The notes: generated by a model from the sequence alone, not told the origin. A stretch of DNA of 64,000 nt from Hyaloperonospora brassicae (GCA_947650285.1 CANTFL010001418.1:1-64000), one strand, 5' to 3'; positions 48,579-61,097 are shown, numbered from the stretch's first letter. Numbers and translations are program-made.

Positions 48579-51567
48579 TCACATCGTCATGGGTTGCAGT
48601 GTCGGTATCCCTAGTTTGCCAAACAATTCCTTTAGTCCCAAAAGCTCGCGACCTGCCTGTGAGGACGCTATGAATTCCGCTTCCATGGTGCTGAGCGACA
48701 CTCCGGTTTGCTTCTTGCAAAACCAAGCCACCACTGCTTCGTTCATCGTCGGCACTGACCCTGATACGGACTTCAGATCCGTTTTGTCTGCAGCAAAGTC
48801 GGCATCGCTCCAGATTTCAATCTTGATCGGCTTAGCATTGTTGGCACTGTTGATGCACAATCTTAGCGCCTTCGACTCCTTAAGATATCGTGCAATCCGC
48901 TTGGTCGTCTTCCAGTCCTTCATGGTAGACTTGTTTGTATGCCTGATTGTCCGATGCACAGCAAAACTGATATCGGGACGTGTGAATCGAGCGATCCACA
49001 GCAGACTACCAACAAGATGATTGGAAAGTGTTGATGCTTGGAATTTCGGCCGTGTTAAGTCATGGTAACAATTTTGTGTTTTGATTGTCAGCTTCATTGC
49101 AGTCGTCGCTAATGGGGGTCCGAACTCCATTTGCTTTGTCCAGTCCATGCTCCTTCAACAACCAATCAATTATCACTTGGGATCCAGCACGTACCCTTCC
49201 TTGTCATCCAACGTAACCCGTAGTCCCAGGAACTTGTGCACCACCCCCAGATCCTTAATCTCTAAGGATTTCATGTCATCGAATAATTGTCCGACGACCT
49301 CGTTCGTCGTACCGGTGACCAGTAAAGCGTCGACGTAAACACCGACGACTGTCATATTTCGTCGGTTCGTTTGACTCACAAACACATGTCTGTAGTGCAC
49401 TGCTTGAAGTTCAACTCGACCAGATTGGAGTGCAAAAGCTTGCTCCAAAGTCTGCCTGCTTGTTTTAAAGGGTAGAGTGATGTAATTTAAAGTCAGAGCG
49501 AGATGTCTAGGGTTGTCGACTGTCGTGTTGATCCAAGGTGGACCGACTGACTTGCACCCCTTTTGGTATGTGCATGCATATATCCAGGCCTTCCTCCTGG
49601 TCTGCCTTCACTTAGGCATTCGGGACGTCCCCGTGCCTTGCAGGTACGTTCCATTTACGTGACAGGACCAGTATCACCGTGAATGTTCCGAGCCCCATGT
49701 CTGCGGCAAAAGTCAAAGTATAGTCATTTCCGAAGAGTTGCTAGTTTCCACATGCGACTAGTCTTGCCTTGTACCTTTCCACATTTCCATCGGCATCAGT
49801 CTTCGTCTTTAAGACCCATTTATTGTGGAGGATATTCAATCCTCCAGGCGCGACAACTACGGTCCATACGCCATTTTTCTTCTAGAGCTTGCACCTCTTC
49901 TTTGATAGCTGTAGCCCACTTGTCCTTACCGGAGCTTTCGAGTCGATTCTACAAAATTTACTCGGATCTTGTTTCTTGACTGTGCTGACCAAGTCAATAG
50001 CTTTGGTATCGAAATCTTCATCACTTGAGTTGGTCTTCTTTCCTTGTGTTAATCGCGTCATATGACGATCACGAGTCCATTTTGAAGAAGGTCTCGTCTT
50101 CTTGCCTTTGTCGTACTTGGCATCATGCTCCTCCTGAACGACAATACCTTGCAAGTCGTTCAGTGTTTCGACGTTTTGAACGTGTTGTATTACCACAACG
50201 ACGCACTCCTTGAATTTATTGACCCGATAGCCCTTCATCTCATCATTATTTCCGATGACAATAGCAGCTATACCGCGTGCACCCAAACACTTGTTCGTGG
50301 TAGGTAGTTGTACGGTGCAGAGAGATCCAAAATTACAATGTCACGCTTTTTGGGCGCCTTCTTGTCCAAACTTAAACCGGTAAAGATTCCAGTTTCATTC
50401 GCTGTCGTGGGGTTGCGATTTATGATATACGTTGCGTACTCAGCAGCATCTCCCCCAAAATGTCAAGGGTAGACCACTTGCTAAAACCATGCTTTTCATT
50501 AAATTCATGATGGTGCGATGCATCCTTTCAGCTTTTCCATTGCTGGATAAATTTTCACGCTCACTAATCTCCTTGCAAAACACGTCCAGAGGTTTGTACT
50601 CGCCCCCGCCGTCCGTGCGTAGGATGTGAACTTGACAATTGAAGCGTCGTTCAAAAGGCACCAAAAAATGCTAAAGTGCAATGCTGCATCATCTTTGGTC
50701 TTCGCAAGGAATGCTCGGCAATATTTCGATCCTATGATCAATAAAATTGACGAGGTACCTATTGCTGAGACGGTCACGAGGGGTCATAGGACCTTTAAGG
50801 TCGGAACAAACTTCGCCTCCGATTAAGTCAATGGGTGGGTTCAACCCAGTGTCTTTCTTCGATTGGCAATTCTCGGTCTGCTTGCCGTGTGCGCAGGCGA
50901 GGCATTTGACACGCTTATTATCAGTTAATTTGATGCCAGAGACAGAGTCCCTGAGCCATCGTCATGATTGTGTCGTAACAGAGGTGTCCAAGACACTGAT
51001 GGAAGTGATACAAGAATCCAGCTCGTAGATTTGCATCGCTTTCAGATCCAACACTCTCCACGATCGACATGATAGCATCTCTTGGTGATCCATGTCCATG
51101 ATATTCAGTCTTCGAGTTGAGGTTTAAAACCTAAAAAACCAAACGCATCGTTGACGCGGTCAACAGCCATAACTGGTGCGTTGCCAGGATGAGAAACCAT
51201 CACACGCCTTCACTTCATGATATTCAATAACGCATCCCTTCCTCTCCAGTTTTCCAAAGGAAATGATCGTTTCGCTTCAGGTTGGGTGCGTACTGAACAT
51301 CAAGAAGCCGGATGGTTTTGATCAATCCAAGTGCTTTGACCCGGATCACCACGCTTCCTTATTGGTGATCCCAAGTACCCCACTGTCGGAAGCTGCTGTG
51401 AAGCATTTCGTGTTACGTTCAACTGCATCCTTTAGCAATCTTAATTCATAAATCAAGTGACGACCTAAGCCGCTATCCAGAACCCAGAGATTGAGACGAT
51501 TGTCACCACCACCATGCACGGACAAGACGAAATCCGCGTCTTGTTTTTCTTGTGCAGCCTTGGGCAA
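48579..51567 (-). pseudogene. pol of the copia element (PR, integrase, RT, RNase H)
   Basis: Protease: WVLDSGLGRHL near 51465-51490, with the DSG active site. Integrase: LRTDGGGEYKPLDVFCKE near 50570-50620 and SSNGKAERMHRTIMN near 50520-50560, both with conserved acidic residues. The 49882-50286 stretch is the long linker before RT. RT: VGVYVDALLVTGTTNE near 49310-49350, where the usual YVDD has become YVDA, which removes a catalytic Asp. RNase H: IEIWSDADFAADK near 48780-48820 and STMEAEFIAS near 48660-48690, in a 189-codon open stretch (48579-49148). Frame changes separate the pieces. Confidence 0.88.
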
Positions 51568-52784
51568 GCTGCCTTAAGGTGACCAACCTTATCACAAATG
51601 TAGCATTTTTGTCCTTGCACATCGTAGCGTTTCTTGACTGCGTCAACCTTATTTAGTTTAGTCATTGGCTCGACGACGTTGACAACGTCTCGACCGAAGC
51701 GCTTTACTCGAAACTCGATCTCCGTCGGTTGAGTAAATTGTACTAGCTCTTCTGCTTGGCGTAGGTAGTCAAATCTGGTCAAGTTCAATCGAGATAACAT
51801 TGTCGTCCGCATCGACGGGTCAGCACAATGCACGATGATCTAAGACCAAATTATCCGACCCAGCACACGCATCACTGACAGCCGTCAGGTACAAAAAATG
51901 TTCCGTCCAACTGCGTTGAGGCAACTTGACCGCAGTGAAAAGTTTCATGCTTTGAGGCGGCATGATCTTGGTCGTGAATGTTTGGAGGAGCCGTTTCATG
52001 GCGTGCTTCAGAGTAGCATTCTCAGTTCACCAAGTCTCGACTTGTCGACGGTCGTACTCCTGCGCTGTGCCCGCGAGGTGTTGACCGAGGACGTCAACCT
52101 TAGTGTCTTCGGACTATGCAATTCCGCACGCGCGTTCAGAGAGTCCAACCTGTCTAACAAATTCTTTTCCCCAAGGAAACCGCCACCAAGTCCATGATAT
52201 AGTTCCTTGCCGTCGAAAGTTTGCAGTGCTAACTTTATTTGGCGTCCTTCTGGCACGCCTTGGGGCACTTGTCCATGTTTGTCAAAAATCGGACCCGGCG
52301 CCTGCACATTTGGGTTTAATCTCGCGAGAGCACCTTGAGCTTGATGTGCTGGGTCGTCGTTTTGAGCCATCCCATAGTTGATCCCAGCTCGTGCTGGCGT
52401 ATCGACCATAGTGATCATCACCAATTGCTAGTCGTCGGGTATCGAAGTACGTAGCCGGCGAGACATTCGATCCACGTCTAGGTGGAGGGGTATGCTCCAG
52501 AGCTTGAAGATTCATGCCTCCTCCTGAACCGAGGACCAAACGAAAGACGCTTGACTCGCTCAGAGTCGATGTAACGGTGATCACCTTGAACATGCTGGGA
52601 GGATTTCATCCTACGCATCCGGTCCGTTAAGTCACCAAGAATCGCAAACATCTTGTCCAAGTCCCGCCGCAGGCACTGCCAACTTTTCCCCCAATTGGTT
52701 TCTTGGGTCGGTAACCTGACCGTCGACCACCACAGCGGGTTTGTCCTCTTGGGCTAAGCCGCCAGTACGCTCTGTTGGGCTCAT
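51564..52784 (-). pseudogene. gag of the copia element
   Basis: It starts at ATG 52782-52784 (MSPTERTGGLAQEDKPAVVV), 15 bp inside the 5' LTR, and continues in several frames: DKMFAILGDLTDRMRRMK near 52640, IKLALQTFDGKELYHGLG near 52200, and DYLRQAEELVQFTQPTE near 51740. It ends with an intact CX2CX4HX4C zinc knuckle (CYICDKVGHLKAAC, 51564-51605), unlike the broken knuckle of the gypsy element. Gag forms the cytoplasmic particle. Confidence 0.82.
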
Positions 52785-52799
52785 AACCTGTTCGAAGAA

Positions 52800-53162
52800 T
52801 GTGTTCGTCGTTGCACTCGTGAAAGGTAGGTAGAATTAAAAGTAAAATGTATTTGCATTAATCCTTCTCTCTTGACAATGCTACAATATGTACTTTCAAC
52901 GGCACTGCAACTTGACCTGGTCAAGTTACAGATGGCGTGCGTCCAGTACGCACATCCCGCATGCTGGTCCCACATGTCGACCGTCTCTCCTGGTCCCATT
53001 CCCCAACATCTTGGTCGTCCTACGTGGCGTCCGTCTCTCTCCGTCCCATCTGTCAAGTTGTCGTAATAACAACCAATCAGGTGGATTTGTACCTTACCTG
53101 TAACAGGTCTTGAAGGTTCGTTTCAACGCTTGATAACCTGTGAGAAGTAATGCCTTTTAGCA
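52800..53162 (-). repeat. 5' LTR of the copia element
   Basis: On the minus strand it starts TGCTAAAAGGCATTACTTC and ends CAACGACGAACACA. It pairs with 47965-48332. Confidence 0.88.
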
Positions 53163-55331
53163 TCGGGGGTGAGAAGCCCTTGAACGCTCCTGACTAAGTA
53201 ATCCAACTGCGGCGCTTGTGCAGATGTAGCGTAGTCTGTGACGTCGGGTGGCCAAACAATCCAGCCCGGAAGAGACGACGCATGTCCTTGGAAGCAAATC
53301 GAAATATGTTTAATATTAAATTGATCAAACCCAACAGCCATATCCCTATCCACCATATCTTAGACATCGCATGTCACGTGTCGCTCTTTTCAGAAGGTCG
53401 CACCCTTGTACTTGCGTGGCATACACCTGATGTACTTGTCCGATCCCAATCGCATTTCTGGTCGCAGATCGTATAGTGTAACCCACACTAGCTTGATCGT
53501 GATCACATATCCGATTAATGATCAAGATCTCGATCACCTTCTTGATCGCCATCGTAATCGTCTTCTTGACAGGATCTAGACTCCCTCACTTGTACCCTTC
53601 GTCCGTCATACTTTCATCCAATGCCGCGGGTCCTATCATTTCTGGTATGATATCTAGTTCTGTCTAACACTTTAGTGAACGTGATCCGACCAGGTAAGGG
53701 ATCGGCACTGCCAACCGCTTGCTAATTTGGATATAACGGGAACGCGATCTGTTCTCGTATTGAGAATCGCATTTAACGCTTCTTTACAACAGTCACGCTA
53801 GTAAATTTGATTTTTTGTATCAGATGCGAATAGAGATACAGTAGTTGTAAGAGTGGAGTATTACGATGATACAAGTAAATAGTGAATTTCTGTCGGTCCA
53901 TTTCGTGCCTGTAGCGCAGTATACAAAACCTTGATGTGGATTATTTCTTTGTACTCAATTTGTCTACATTTGCTGCTCATCATCACGTTGTAGAAGGTCT
54001 TTAAAGTAATAGGCGCTGCGAATTGTAAAGGGCCCGCGTCATACCTCTCACACTATAGTCTAACCTCCACTGACAACAATGAAGATGGCTTATTTGAAGC
54101 CATTCGTACGCAAAAGCGCCAAGAAAATTGAGGACTAGAGAACACTTCAATTGAATGGAAGATAGGAGTGTGAAGCGAGAAGTGGATTCGCATTAACTAG
54201 ACACATCGTCGGACCTTCTATAATTAAATCTGGAAGCAAACAGAATGATAACTATTAGCAAACTACCTACTGTACCTATCAGCTCACCAACCTATCCGAT
54301 CGGGCGTTTATGCTTTATTGTCTGATACAGTGACCCATGTCAACGGGAGTCCTCACGTATTCTAACAACGGTTACATGTTACCTACACCAGTGACAATAT
54401 AAGTAGGCGCCGCAAAACAACACTTACACGTGTTTAAAAGGAAACAAGCGGATTCACATAAATAGGTCAGTCTAAGGTAAAGAGGAAGTTGTCTTTCATG
54501 GTGCAGCGTCGTTTTCAAATATGGTCATACTTTTTTTTGAATTTTAGTCCACCGCTTTTATTTAATTCTTGCTAAAAACCTATAATAACAATGGCCTTTT
54601 GCAAGACTGTCAATATCTGAATGCAATAAATGGTTCGTGTCAATCGTTGATTGGACATTCTAAAAAATTAATCGCAGGCTACATCCAAAAATGAGCACAA
54701 GTCGTTGTTTTAACTTATATTTTGTTATATTCAAAATCCAAAACGCATGAGACAACATTGACATTGATATTGATTTTAACCTTCGCTGCATATTTCAAAA
54801 AAATGGCAGATACTGCTGAATATTTCACACTAAGAATGTTCTGATCAAAAAAGGATTGACCTTTTATAACTGTTAGTTAATGAGAATGATGCAGCCCGTT
54901 AGACAATGATGTCAACAAGGTATTACATGCGTATAATCTGCAAAAATTACGGCAAAAGATTTGGCGCCAATGACTCGTCAGAATTGCTTAAATTATTGTT
55001 AAGCGCTTCGACATTCGAATGGGTACGACAAGAATTGAGGGGCAGAGCCATCGATCGGTTTGTCCAATATTCATCTAAATAAAACCCATCGATCGTAAAT
55101 CTTGTGTTACATGGCGATCATTTTCTTCGATTATAATTTGGCAGCATCAAATTTTAAATACAGAAACCGGGTAAAAAAAATGACGAAAAAGAAGATGCTT
55201 ATGAGCGCAAGAATGATCGACCAGTAATTATGGCGAGCTTTTCACATTAAAATTTTGGTCCACATAAATGGCTCTCACAAAAGGTAAGACGAAGATTGTT
55301 GTCAGTCACCAAACGAACCCTCTCCCCTTCG
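53163..55331. other. Decayed repeat DNA and upstream region of the ABC transporter gene
   Basis: Minus-strand traces at 53123-53552 look protein-like (LPGWIVWPPDVTDYATSAQA) but match nothing I recognise and may be an older retroelement. From about 53600 to 55250 the DNA is AT-rich without usable frames. The last 100 bp before 55332 should contain the promoter; an ATG at 55268 is out of frame with the gene. Confidence 0.45.
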
Positions 55332-57419
55332 ATGCTGCTCCATGGACGCCGACCTAATTATCTCCGTAGCGTGCGACGTCTCGCGAGTCTGCACTATACG
55401 CGCACCCCCTTGACGCACAAGCCCTTAAAATTCGAACGCTATCGCACTGCGTCATTTGTGCACCCAGCACTGCAGTACAACGTGCTGACCTTTTGTTCCT
55501 CCGCGCTGAGCGAGCAGCATGACCGTGTAAAGACGACAGCAGGATCTACACCAGCCGTTGTATCAAGCGATGCTGGACTGAGTCGGCCCCCCGATACGGC
55601 CAAGGAGATCCTCAGGTTTCTAATGGATCATGTGTGGCCCAAAGACGACTCCAAAGAAGCTAAGGAGATCAAGCGAAAGGTGCTCATCTCGGCCGGTCTC
55701 GTGGTAGCGTCCAAGGCACTAACGATCCAAGTGCCCTTCATCTTCAAACAGCTGGTAGATGGTATGGGCGATCTGTCTAGTATTGGAGCTGGATCCCCCG
55801 AGGTGGCGGTGCCGCTGGCCATGGTCCTCGGCTACGGCATTGCAAAATTCAGTGCCAGTGCATCGTCAGAGCTGGCCAATGCCGTATTTGCGACAGTGGC
55901 TCAAAACACCATCCGAACAGTTGCCGTGCGAGTTCTTAGGCACCTGCACAGCATGGATCTCAAGTTCCACTTGGATCGGCAAACAGGCGCGCTATCCCGC
56001 ATCATCGATCGTGGGTCTCGATCAATTGATTTTGTGCTACGCGCTATGGCGTTTCGTGTGGTGCCAACGGTGCTGGAAATCGGATTGGTAAGCGCCATTA
56101 TGGCGACAAGCTTCGGGATGCCATACGCGGGTGTCACGCTGGGTACGCTTACTGCGTACACGACATTTACGGTGCTTGTCACGCGGTGGCGTGATGAGAT
56201 CCGTCGTGAGATGAATCTACTGGAGAATGAAGCTGGTGCGAAAGTGATTGATTCGCTGATGAATTACGAGACGGTCAAGTATTTCAACAATGAAGCACAT
56301 GAGATCGAGCGCTACGACGACTCACTTAAAGGTTATCAGAAAGCGGCACTCAAAACGCAGACGTCGCTGGCGATGCTGAACGCTGGACAGAACGGGATCT
56401 TCGGCGTTGGTCTCACTGCCATTATGTACATGGCATGTGAAGGAATTGCTGCTGGCACGCTCACTGTTGGTGATTTGGTACTTGTTAATGGGCTGTTGTT
56501 CCAGCTGTCCATTCCTCTTACCTTCATCGGTAGCATTTACCGCGAAGTGCGGCAATCAGTCACAGACATGGAGTCCATGTTCCGGCTGGGCGCTGAAATG
56601 CCAGTCATTACGGATTCGGACGAGAACCTCAGCTTGACTGGCAAAGAGCCCAAATCGATTGAATTTCGCGACGTGAGTTTTGGATACCGCTCGGAACTCC
56701 CCATTTTGCAGAATACATCGTTTAAAGTCGATGCTGGCAAACGCGTTGCTATCGTCGGCACAAGTGGTTCGGGGAAGTCTACAGTGCTCCGGTTGCTGTA
56801 TCGCTTTTATGATCCCCAAAACGGCACAATTCTTATCGATGGAAAGGACATTCGACAGTTGAGACTGGAGGAGCTTCGACAAGCGATTGCCGTCGTCCCA
56901 CAAGATACGGTTTTGTTCAACGACACGATCTTCTATAACATTAACTACGGTCGCCTTGGTGCGAGTCCTAAGGAAGTGATGCAAGCTGCCCGTATTTCCC
57001 AGATCCACCGCTCGATCGAGACATTTCCGGACGGATACAACACGCGTGTCGGTGAGCGTGGGCTAAAGCTCTCCGGTGGCGAAAAGCAGCGGGTATCGAT
57101 CGCGCGTGCGATGCTGAAGGACGCGCCTATATTGTTGTTTGATGAGGCTACAAGCGCCCTCGACTCGGAGACAGAGTCGGAGATTGTCCGTGAGTTTGCA
57201 TCGATTGGGACAAACCGCACGTCGCTGATCGTTGCGCATCGTCTGTCGACGATTCAAGACGTGGACGAGATCATTGTGTTTGACAATGGGTGCGTGATCC
57301 AGCAAGGCCCTCACGATGAATTGCTGCGCGATGTCAACGGAAAGTACGCTGACATGTGGGCTCGTCAGAACCACCACGTGCTGGGCCTGCGAGAGGCGGG
57401 CGACAACGAGAGCAGCTAA
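55332..57419 (+). CDS. ATM1: Mitochondrial ABC half-transporter, Atm1/ABCB7 type
   Basis: This 695-residue half-transporter belongs to the inner mitochondrial membrane family that exports a glutathione-linked sulphur compound for cytosolic and nuclear iron-sulphur cluster assembly. The start at ATG 55332 gives an Arg-rich, mitochondria-like leader ([20 protein letters not shown]). The membrane domain (about 125-425) contains the Atm1-type segment [18 protein letters not shown] from residue 213, [10 protein letters not shown], and LNAGQN around 349-354. The ATPase domain has Walker [10 protein letters not shown] (476-484), Q-loop VPQDTVLF, signature LSGGEKQR (580-587), Walker [13 protein letters not shown] with D604/E605, and the H-loop VAHRLST with H636. 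All catalytic residues are intact, length is normal for the family, and no intron is needed. The frame is open 36 bp further upstream without an ATG. It works as a homodimer. Gene 57565 follows on the same strand after 145 bp. Confidence 0.95.
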   Translation: MLLHGRRPNYLRSVRRLASLHYTRTPLTHKPLKFERYRTASFVHPALQYNVLTFCSSALSEQHDRVKTTAGSTPAVVSSDAGLSRPPDTAKEILRFLMDHVWPKDDSKEAKEIKRKVLISAGLVVASKALTIQVPFIFKQLVDGMGDLSSIGAGSPEVAVPLAMVLGYGIAKFSASASSELANAVFATVAQNTIRTVAVRVLRHLHSMDLKFHLDRQTGALSRIIDRGSRSIDFVLRAMAFRVVPTVLEIGLVSAIMATSFGMPYAGVTLGTLTAYTTFTVLVTRWRDEIRREMNLLENEAGAKVIDSLMNYETVKYFNNEAHEIERYDDSLKGYQKAALKTQTSLAMLNAGQNGIFGVGLTAIMYMACEGIAAGTLTVGDLVLVNGLLFQLSIPLTFIGSIYREVRQSVTDMESMFRLGAEMPVITDSDENLSLTGKEPKSIEFRDVSFGYRSELPILQNTSFKVDAGKRVAIVGTSGSGKSTVLRLLYRFYDPQNGTILIDGKDIRQLRLEELRQAIAVVPQDTVLFNDTIFYNINYGRLGASPKEVMQAARISQIHRSIETFPDGYNTRVGERGLKLSGGEKQRVSIARAMLKDAPILLFDEATSALDSETESEIVREFASIGTNRTSLIVAHRLSTIQDVDEIIVFDNGCVIQQGPHDELLRDVNGKYADMWARQNHHVLGLREAGDNESS

Positions 57420-57509
57420 GTGAAGAGATAAACGTAGATAAACGAAGATCCCTATGGCCGTTGATGACATGTGGTCCACGCTATTGCCCATAACATCCTC
57501 TGTGATTTG

Positions 57510-57522
57510 GGTCATTTCACCG
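57510..57522 (+). promoter_or_regulatory. Possible oomycete initiator element
   Basis: GGTCATTTCACCG fits the core TCATTYY of the initiator found at many oomycete transcription starts. It lies about 45 bp before ATG 57565, inside the short gap after the transporter gene. This is motif similarity only. Confidence 0.35.
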
Positions 57523-57564
57523 AAGTAGCGAAACCAACGTCGCAGGTTGGGCTTCGTCTCGTCC

Positions 57565-59145
57565 ATGGAGACACTGCCCCCGTCTCCTCCCTCGCATAGC
57601 AGTGCCTCCAGCTTGAGCCCCAACTCGCTCAACTCTGGCGGTGACGAGCAGCTCGGCCTAGCGCAGCATCCCCTCGTGCCCTCGCTACCCCCTCCTCCGC
57701 CAGACTGTCCTGCACCAGACATGACTCCACCGCCTCCACCTGGTCCCCCCTCGTCTCCTCCCTTTGCTAAACCGAAACCAGAGACCAATCCTATGAAATG
57801 CCGTGCGGACAACAGTGGGACATACGAGGAGAGGCTTGAGCCGAAAGAGACGTCGGACTCGTTACTAGAGAGTCCGAAAAAGCCGTTGGGAACGACTCGA
57901 CGCCAATCGTTTCCAGTGAAGCAGCGACGCGATAATTTCTTTGTGGCCGAATGTGTACAAGACAACCAAGAATCGCAAGAGGAAGGAGAAGACGGGGACG
58001 CGCACGCATGTTCAGATGCGTCCGACGTGTTTGAAGACGACGTGGAGGCTATCTTGTTTGCTGAAGAGGAGGAGGATCGACGGAATGGGTTTATGAATTG
58101 CCTGATTGAAACGCATTTGGATAGTGCCGAATATCTGTACCCGGCGTATCTCGTTAAGCTGGCGGCGCAATTTACGGAGCAAAGCGCACTGGGGAAGGAC
58201 CCTGAGGAATTTGTTTATTGCAATAATCTGTTGGTACGTTGTGAGCGGCTGAGTGATTTATATAAGGAGAGATTCACGAGGAGACTGATACTTTTTGAGA
58301 ATTGCAGATCAATCCGAGTCAGCTGGATGTATTGGACACTCTGACTGCTACATCGGAACGAGAGAGGTGGGCACAAATGCGGACAGCTACTGCATTGAAG
58401 AAGAAAGTGAGCGAGAAGAAAAGACGCCGAAGCACGTGAGTTGAACTGCGTAAGGGTCCATATTTGTCTTGCAAAATTCAGCAAGTGACGGTTCCCAGAT
58501 TTTGCTTTCAGACTGGTTGAAGAAGCACTGGAAACGAAGAAGATCAAAGCGTCTAAAGGCGCCATAGAAGCTTCAGCGAGGACAGAAGTGGTTTCTGGTA
58601 GCAAACTGTTGCGAAAGCGCAGTCGTAAAAAGTCCACTGTATCAAGGATATCAGTACCGCTTGCTTCACCGGATATTCCAGATGCTCCAAAAGATAGCAG
58701 CAAGAGTGAAAAAAGAGAGCCTTTGTCAACGCATTCGATGCACAGGAACGGAGAAGTGACCGGTAAGTTTGCTGCTAGTATGGCCACTACAGAGAAAATG
58801 TTGACAAACAGTGGCCGTGTGGATCTTGGTGCAGCTGGTGCATCAGCGGCGACCGCAAATTGTCGGGCGTCGGTCTCAAAGTCTGCGAAGTCGAAGCAAA
58901 AACGGGTCAAGTTGGAACCAGCGAGTGCTCGCAGACACGTCAAGGATGTCGGGTTGCAAGCTGGGAGTAGGGAAAAGTGCCTTGGAACGGACGCAGATCG
59001 TGGCGACGAAAGCTCCTCGTCGTCGTCCTCCACGTCATCATCTACCTCGTCGTCGTCATCTTTTGCCTCGTCTTCATCGTCGTCCGTGGCCTCGTCCCTT
59101 TTGATTGTTGAAACCTCGTCGGACGATGATACAGGAGGTGTGTAG
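57565..59145 (+). CDS. Pro/Ser-rich protein of unknown function, three exons
   Basis: Proposed exons are 57565-58233, 58308-58435 and 58512-59145. The introns of 74 and 76 nt start GTACGT and GTGAGT and end TTGCAG and TTTCAG. Joined, they give one open frame of 476 residues. Order: Ser/Pro-rich N-terminus with proline runs (to about 80), a basic part (RRQSFPVKQRRDNFF), an acidic part (DVFEDDVEAILFAEEEED), a helical middle that could be a small domain (MNCLIETHLDSAEYLYPAYL and on), a basic stretch (KKKVSEKKRRR) ending at the second intron, another basic patch (RKRSRKK), and a long serine run near the C-terminus ending DDDTGGV. The basic clusters suggest a nuclear location. No domain is recognised. 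The phases fit perfectly, which supports the model, but the splice sites are inferred. The 300- and 334-codon minus-strand frames opposite it are read as shadows of its biased composition. Confidence 0.7.
59008..59090. repeat. Serine-codon microsatellite
   Basis: TCGTCGTCNTC-type repeats encode the serine-rich stretch in exon 3 of the gene at 57565. Length variation would change the protein in whole residues. Confidence 0.75.
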
Positions 59146-59824
59146 GTTCGGATACACCTTATGCCTAGGACAAACATTTTCGTTTGAAGTCTTGCCTTGC
59201 TTGGACCTGCTACAACCAAGTCCGAGCTCCCTGTATTTCTCCTTTACTATTCGTGTTATACGTTACGTCCCTTCCGTGCGCCACGTGCTTCTCCGTCCAG
59301 ATATTCGCCGACGTCGTTCTTTACTCACATAATTGATCCAGCACATTAGCTTGAGGTAGAAACCGAGCGAAGCGCGGCAATCGCAAGAATAGTAAGAAAA
59401 ACCCGGTTGATGACGGAGTTACCAATAGTCTTTTCATAGGAGAATGAGTTCAGGTGATAATATCACTTTTCGCGGTCGGCACTTTTCGGCACCTACGTGA
59501 AAAAACCTCTATTTACAGGCGCTCTCCTATAAAGACAGCAGTGAATCTTCCGGCTACGTACCAAGGCAAATAGCGTGACGCTATATGCGCGTGACAGAGA
59601 CAATGCATCGCGCAGAAGTTGTCCGTTAGCACCGAGGCCCCGGCCCTGACTGGCCACACATATCTTCAGCAATTTTAAGCTGACATTGCATTAGTATCTT
59701 CACTTTTTTCGAATTCGGCGTGGAGGCAGTGTAAAGTGCAGCTGAAAGTTTCACCAAGGATCAGGTCTACAGCAAAGTCGAGCTTGGCTGTTGTTTCTTT
59801 ATCTTCTCGCTCTTACTGATGTTG
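59146..59824. other. Intergenic region, no supportable gene
   Basis: Downstream of the Pro/Ser-rich gene. I see no gene or clear repeat before the LTR at 59825. Confidence 0.5.
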
Positions 59825-60288
59825 TGTAACGAGGTGAGTCCGTTACATAAAACTGATACGAATGTATCATTTTTTTATTATTATCTATTTAGAATATATA
59901 TTCAATTAACATTACCAGAAAAGAGGTAATGTTGGCAGAATATTACTCCCGAGGGTAATATTCGTGGTTGCTCCACGTCTTGGTAGATGTACACGGTACA
60001 TCAACCGAAGTAACCATCAATCACTGCTAGATGCGCGTAATGGTGGCGAGCAAGAACCCCACAAAGGAGATTGTAGTTTGATTAAGTTAATTCAAGACAA
60101 AAGATGGTTTATTCAAGAAACATTACTATATTTAATACTGGTCTACTTTCCCCTCAGACAGAGCTTTCTAGTTATGTTTACTTTTCGCGCTTCGTCACGC
60201 CACGTGACCGTGACGTCGGGGTACACAGGCTTGTGGTCTTATAACACAAGGCCTTGTCAGTCATCTGATAAGAGCGTGCCCCGTTACA
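59825..60288 (+). mobile_element. Solo LTR (TGTAACGAGG family)
   Basis: It starts TGTAACGAGG and ends GTGCCCCGTTACA. It aligns along its length with 18174-18648. No internal element follows and no target duplication is visible (TGTTG and TTCGA flanks). Confidence 0.8.
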
Positions 60289-60699
60289 TTCGATTCATAG
60301 ATGGTATATCGCACTTGGGTCACACAATGTTTAAAAGATAATTATCAAGAAAGTCTCGTCGGAAGATCAAAGATATACACTTGTCTTTGCAAACCAGGAA
60401 ACGAGATGTACACTACTAAAATTAAATCGCGAAGAGATCGATCGGGACGACCCGTGTTCTTTTAAATTTTTCCCTAGTGTCTTCGTCTTCTGATCCAGGA
60501 CACTACGAATCAATGGAGAATGAGGACTCAATAAGTTCACGTCTGACAACGCATCTGCGTAAAAATTTCTTTCACACGGCGTAGTTTGAACAAAGAAGAG
60601 CATTCTGCAACGACAGATGGCCTCTTTGTCAATTTGTTAGCGAGCCAGCACGTCATTCGGTGTAAAAATGCGCACTTTCGGAAATTTTCGAAAACAAGG
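60289..60699. other. Short spacer between two solo LTRs
   Basis: No gene is recognised. A minus-strand frame at 60367-60603 has no known motif. Confidence 0.5.
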
Positions 60700-60704
60700 A
60701 TAAT

Positions 60705-61097
60705 TTTAACGGGGCAGCCCGTTACATGGAAATTGTCATTTAGAAGATAATGACAATAAAGAATATTATGTTGAATATTCTTTTAACAATATCACCAATG
60801 GTGGTGATATTGAAGAGTCGACCAAAGGGTCTGTTCATTGGTTGATATCTTGACGATATCAACCCACCAATCGCCGCAAGACGCGCGCAATGAGTGGTGA
60901 GTAGACGTCGTCATACATTCAATTAAATTAGTATAATTAAGTCAGGTCAAACAGAGAGACAAAAACAACAGACTGAATTATATTAATATAACAGTTTTAT
61001 TTTTCCCTTATCTACGCTTCCTCGTTTGCCTCGTGTACGTCTGTCGGGCGCACCAAAACCCTTGCGTTAAGTTCACGCAAGGGTGTGCCCCGTTACA
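60705..61097 (+). mobile_element. Solo LTR (TGTAACGGGG family) with 5 bp target duplication
   Basis: This 393 bp LTR reads TTTAACGGGGCAG at the start (TGTAAC in the other copies) and GTGTGCCCCGTTACA at the end. It is flanked by perfect ATAAT repeats (60700-60704, 61098-61102). A target duplication around a single LTR shows that the internal part was lost by LTR-LTR recombination after insertion. Near-identical copies lie at 63677-64000 and, inverted, at 1-181. Confidence 0.87.

Larger units (their letters stand above)
47965..53162 (-). mobile_element. Ty1/copia LTR retrotransposon, degenerate
   Basis: It lies on the minus strand with LTRs at 52800-53162 (5') and 47965-48332 (3'). Domain order in the reading direction is gag with zinc knuckle, protease, integrase, RT, RNase H, the copia order. 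A purine-rich tract (GAGTTGAGGAGAAG) lies just inside the 3' LTR. LTRs read TGCTAAAAGG...GAACACA. No matching target duplication is seen (TCGGG and AATTA flanks), so the ends may have recombined or decayed. Frameshifts and a mutated RT active site make it inactive. Confidence 0.92.

Noticed and set aside
55268..55331. Upstream ATG 55268 with a tiny GTAAG...CAG intron as alternative start of the Atm1-type gene
   Set aside because: An intron of about 22 nt is too short to be credible, and ATG 55332 already gives a good mitochondrial leader.
57063..57965. 300-codon minus-strand frame over the end of the ABC gene and the start of the next gene
   Set aside because: It is antisense to the Walker B region of a certain gene and to proline codons (read as Gly runs). 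No motifs.
58215..59219. 334-codon minus-strand frame opposite the Pro/Ser-rich gene
   Set aside because: It crosses both proposed introns and reads the serine repeat as an acidic run. The plus strand has matching splice phases. Not fully excluded.
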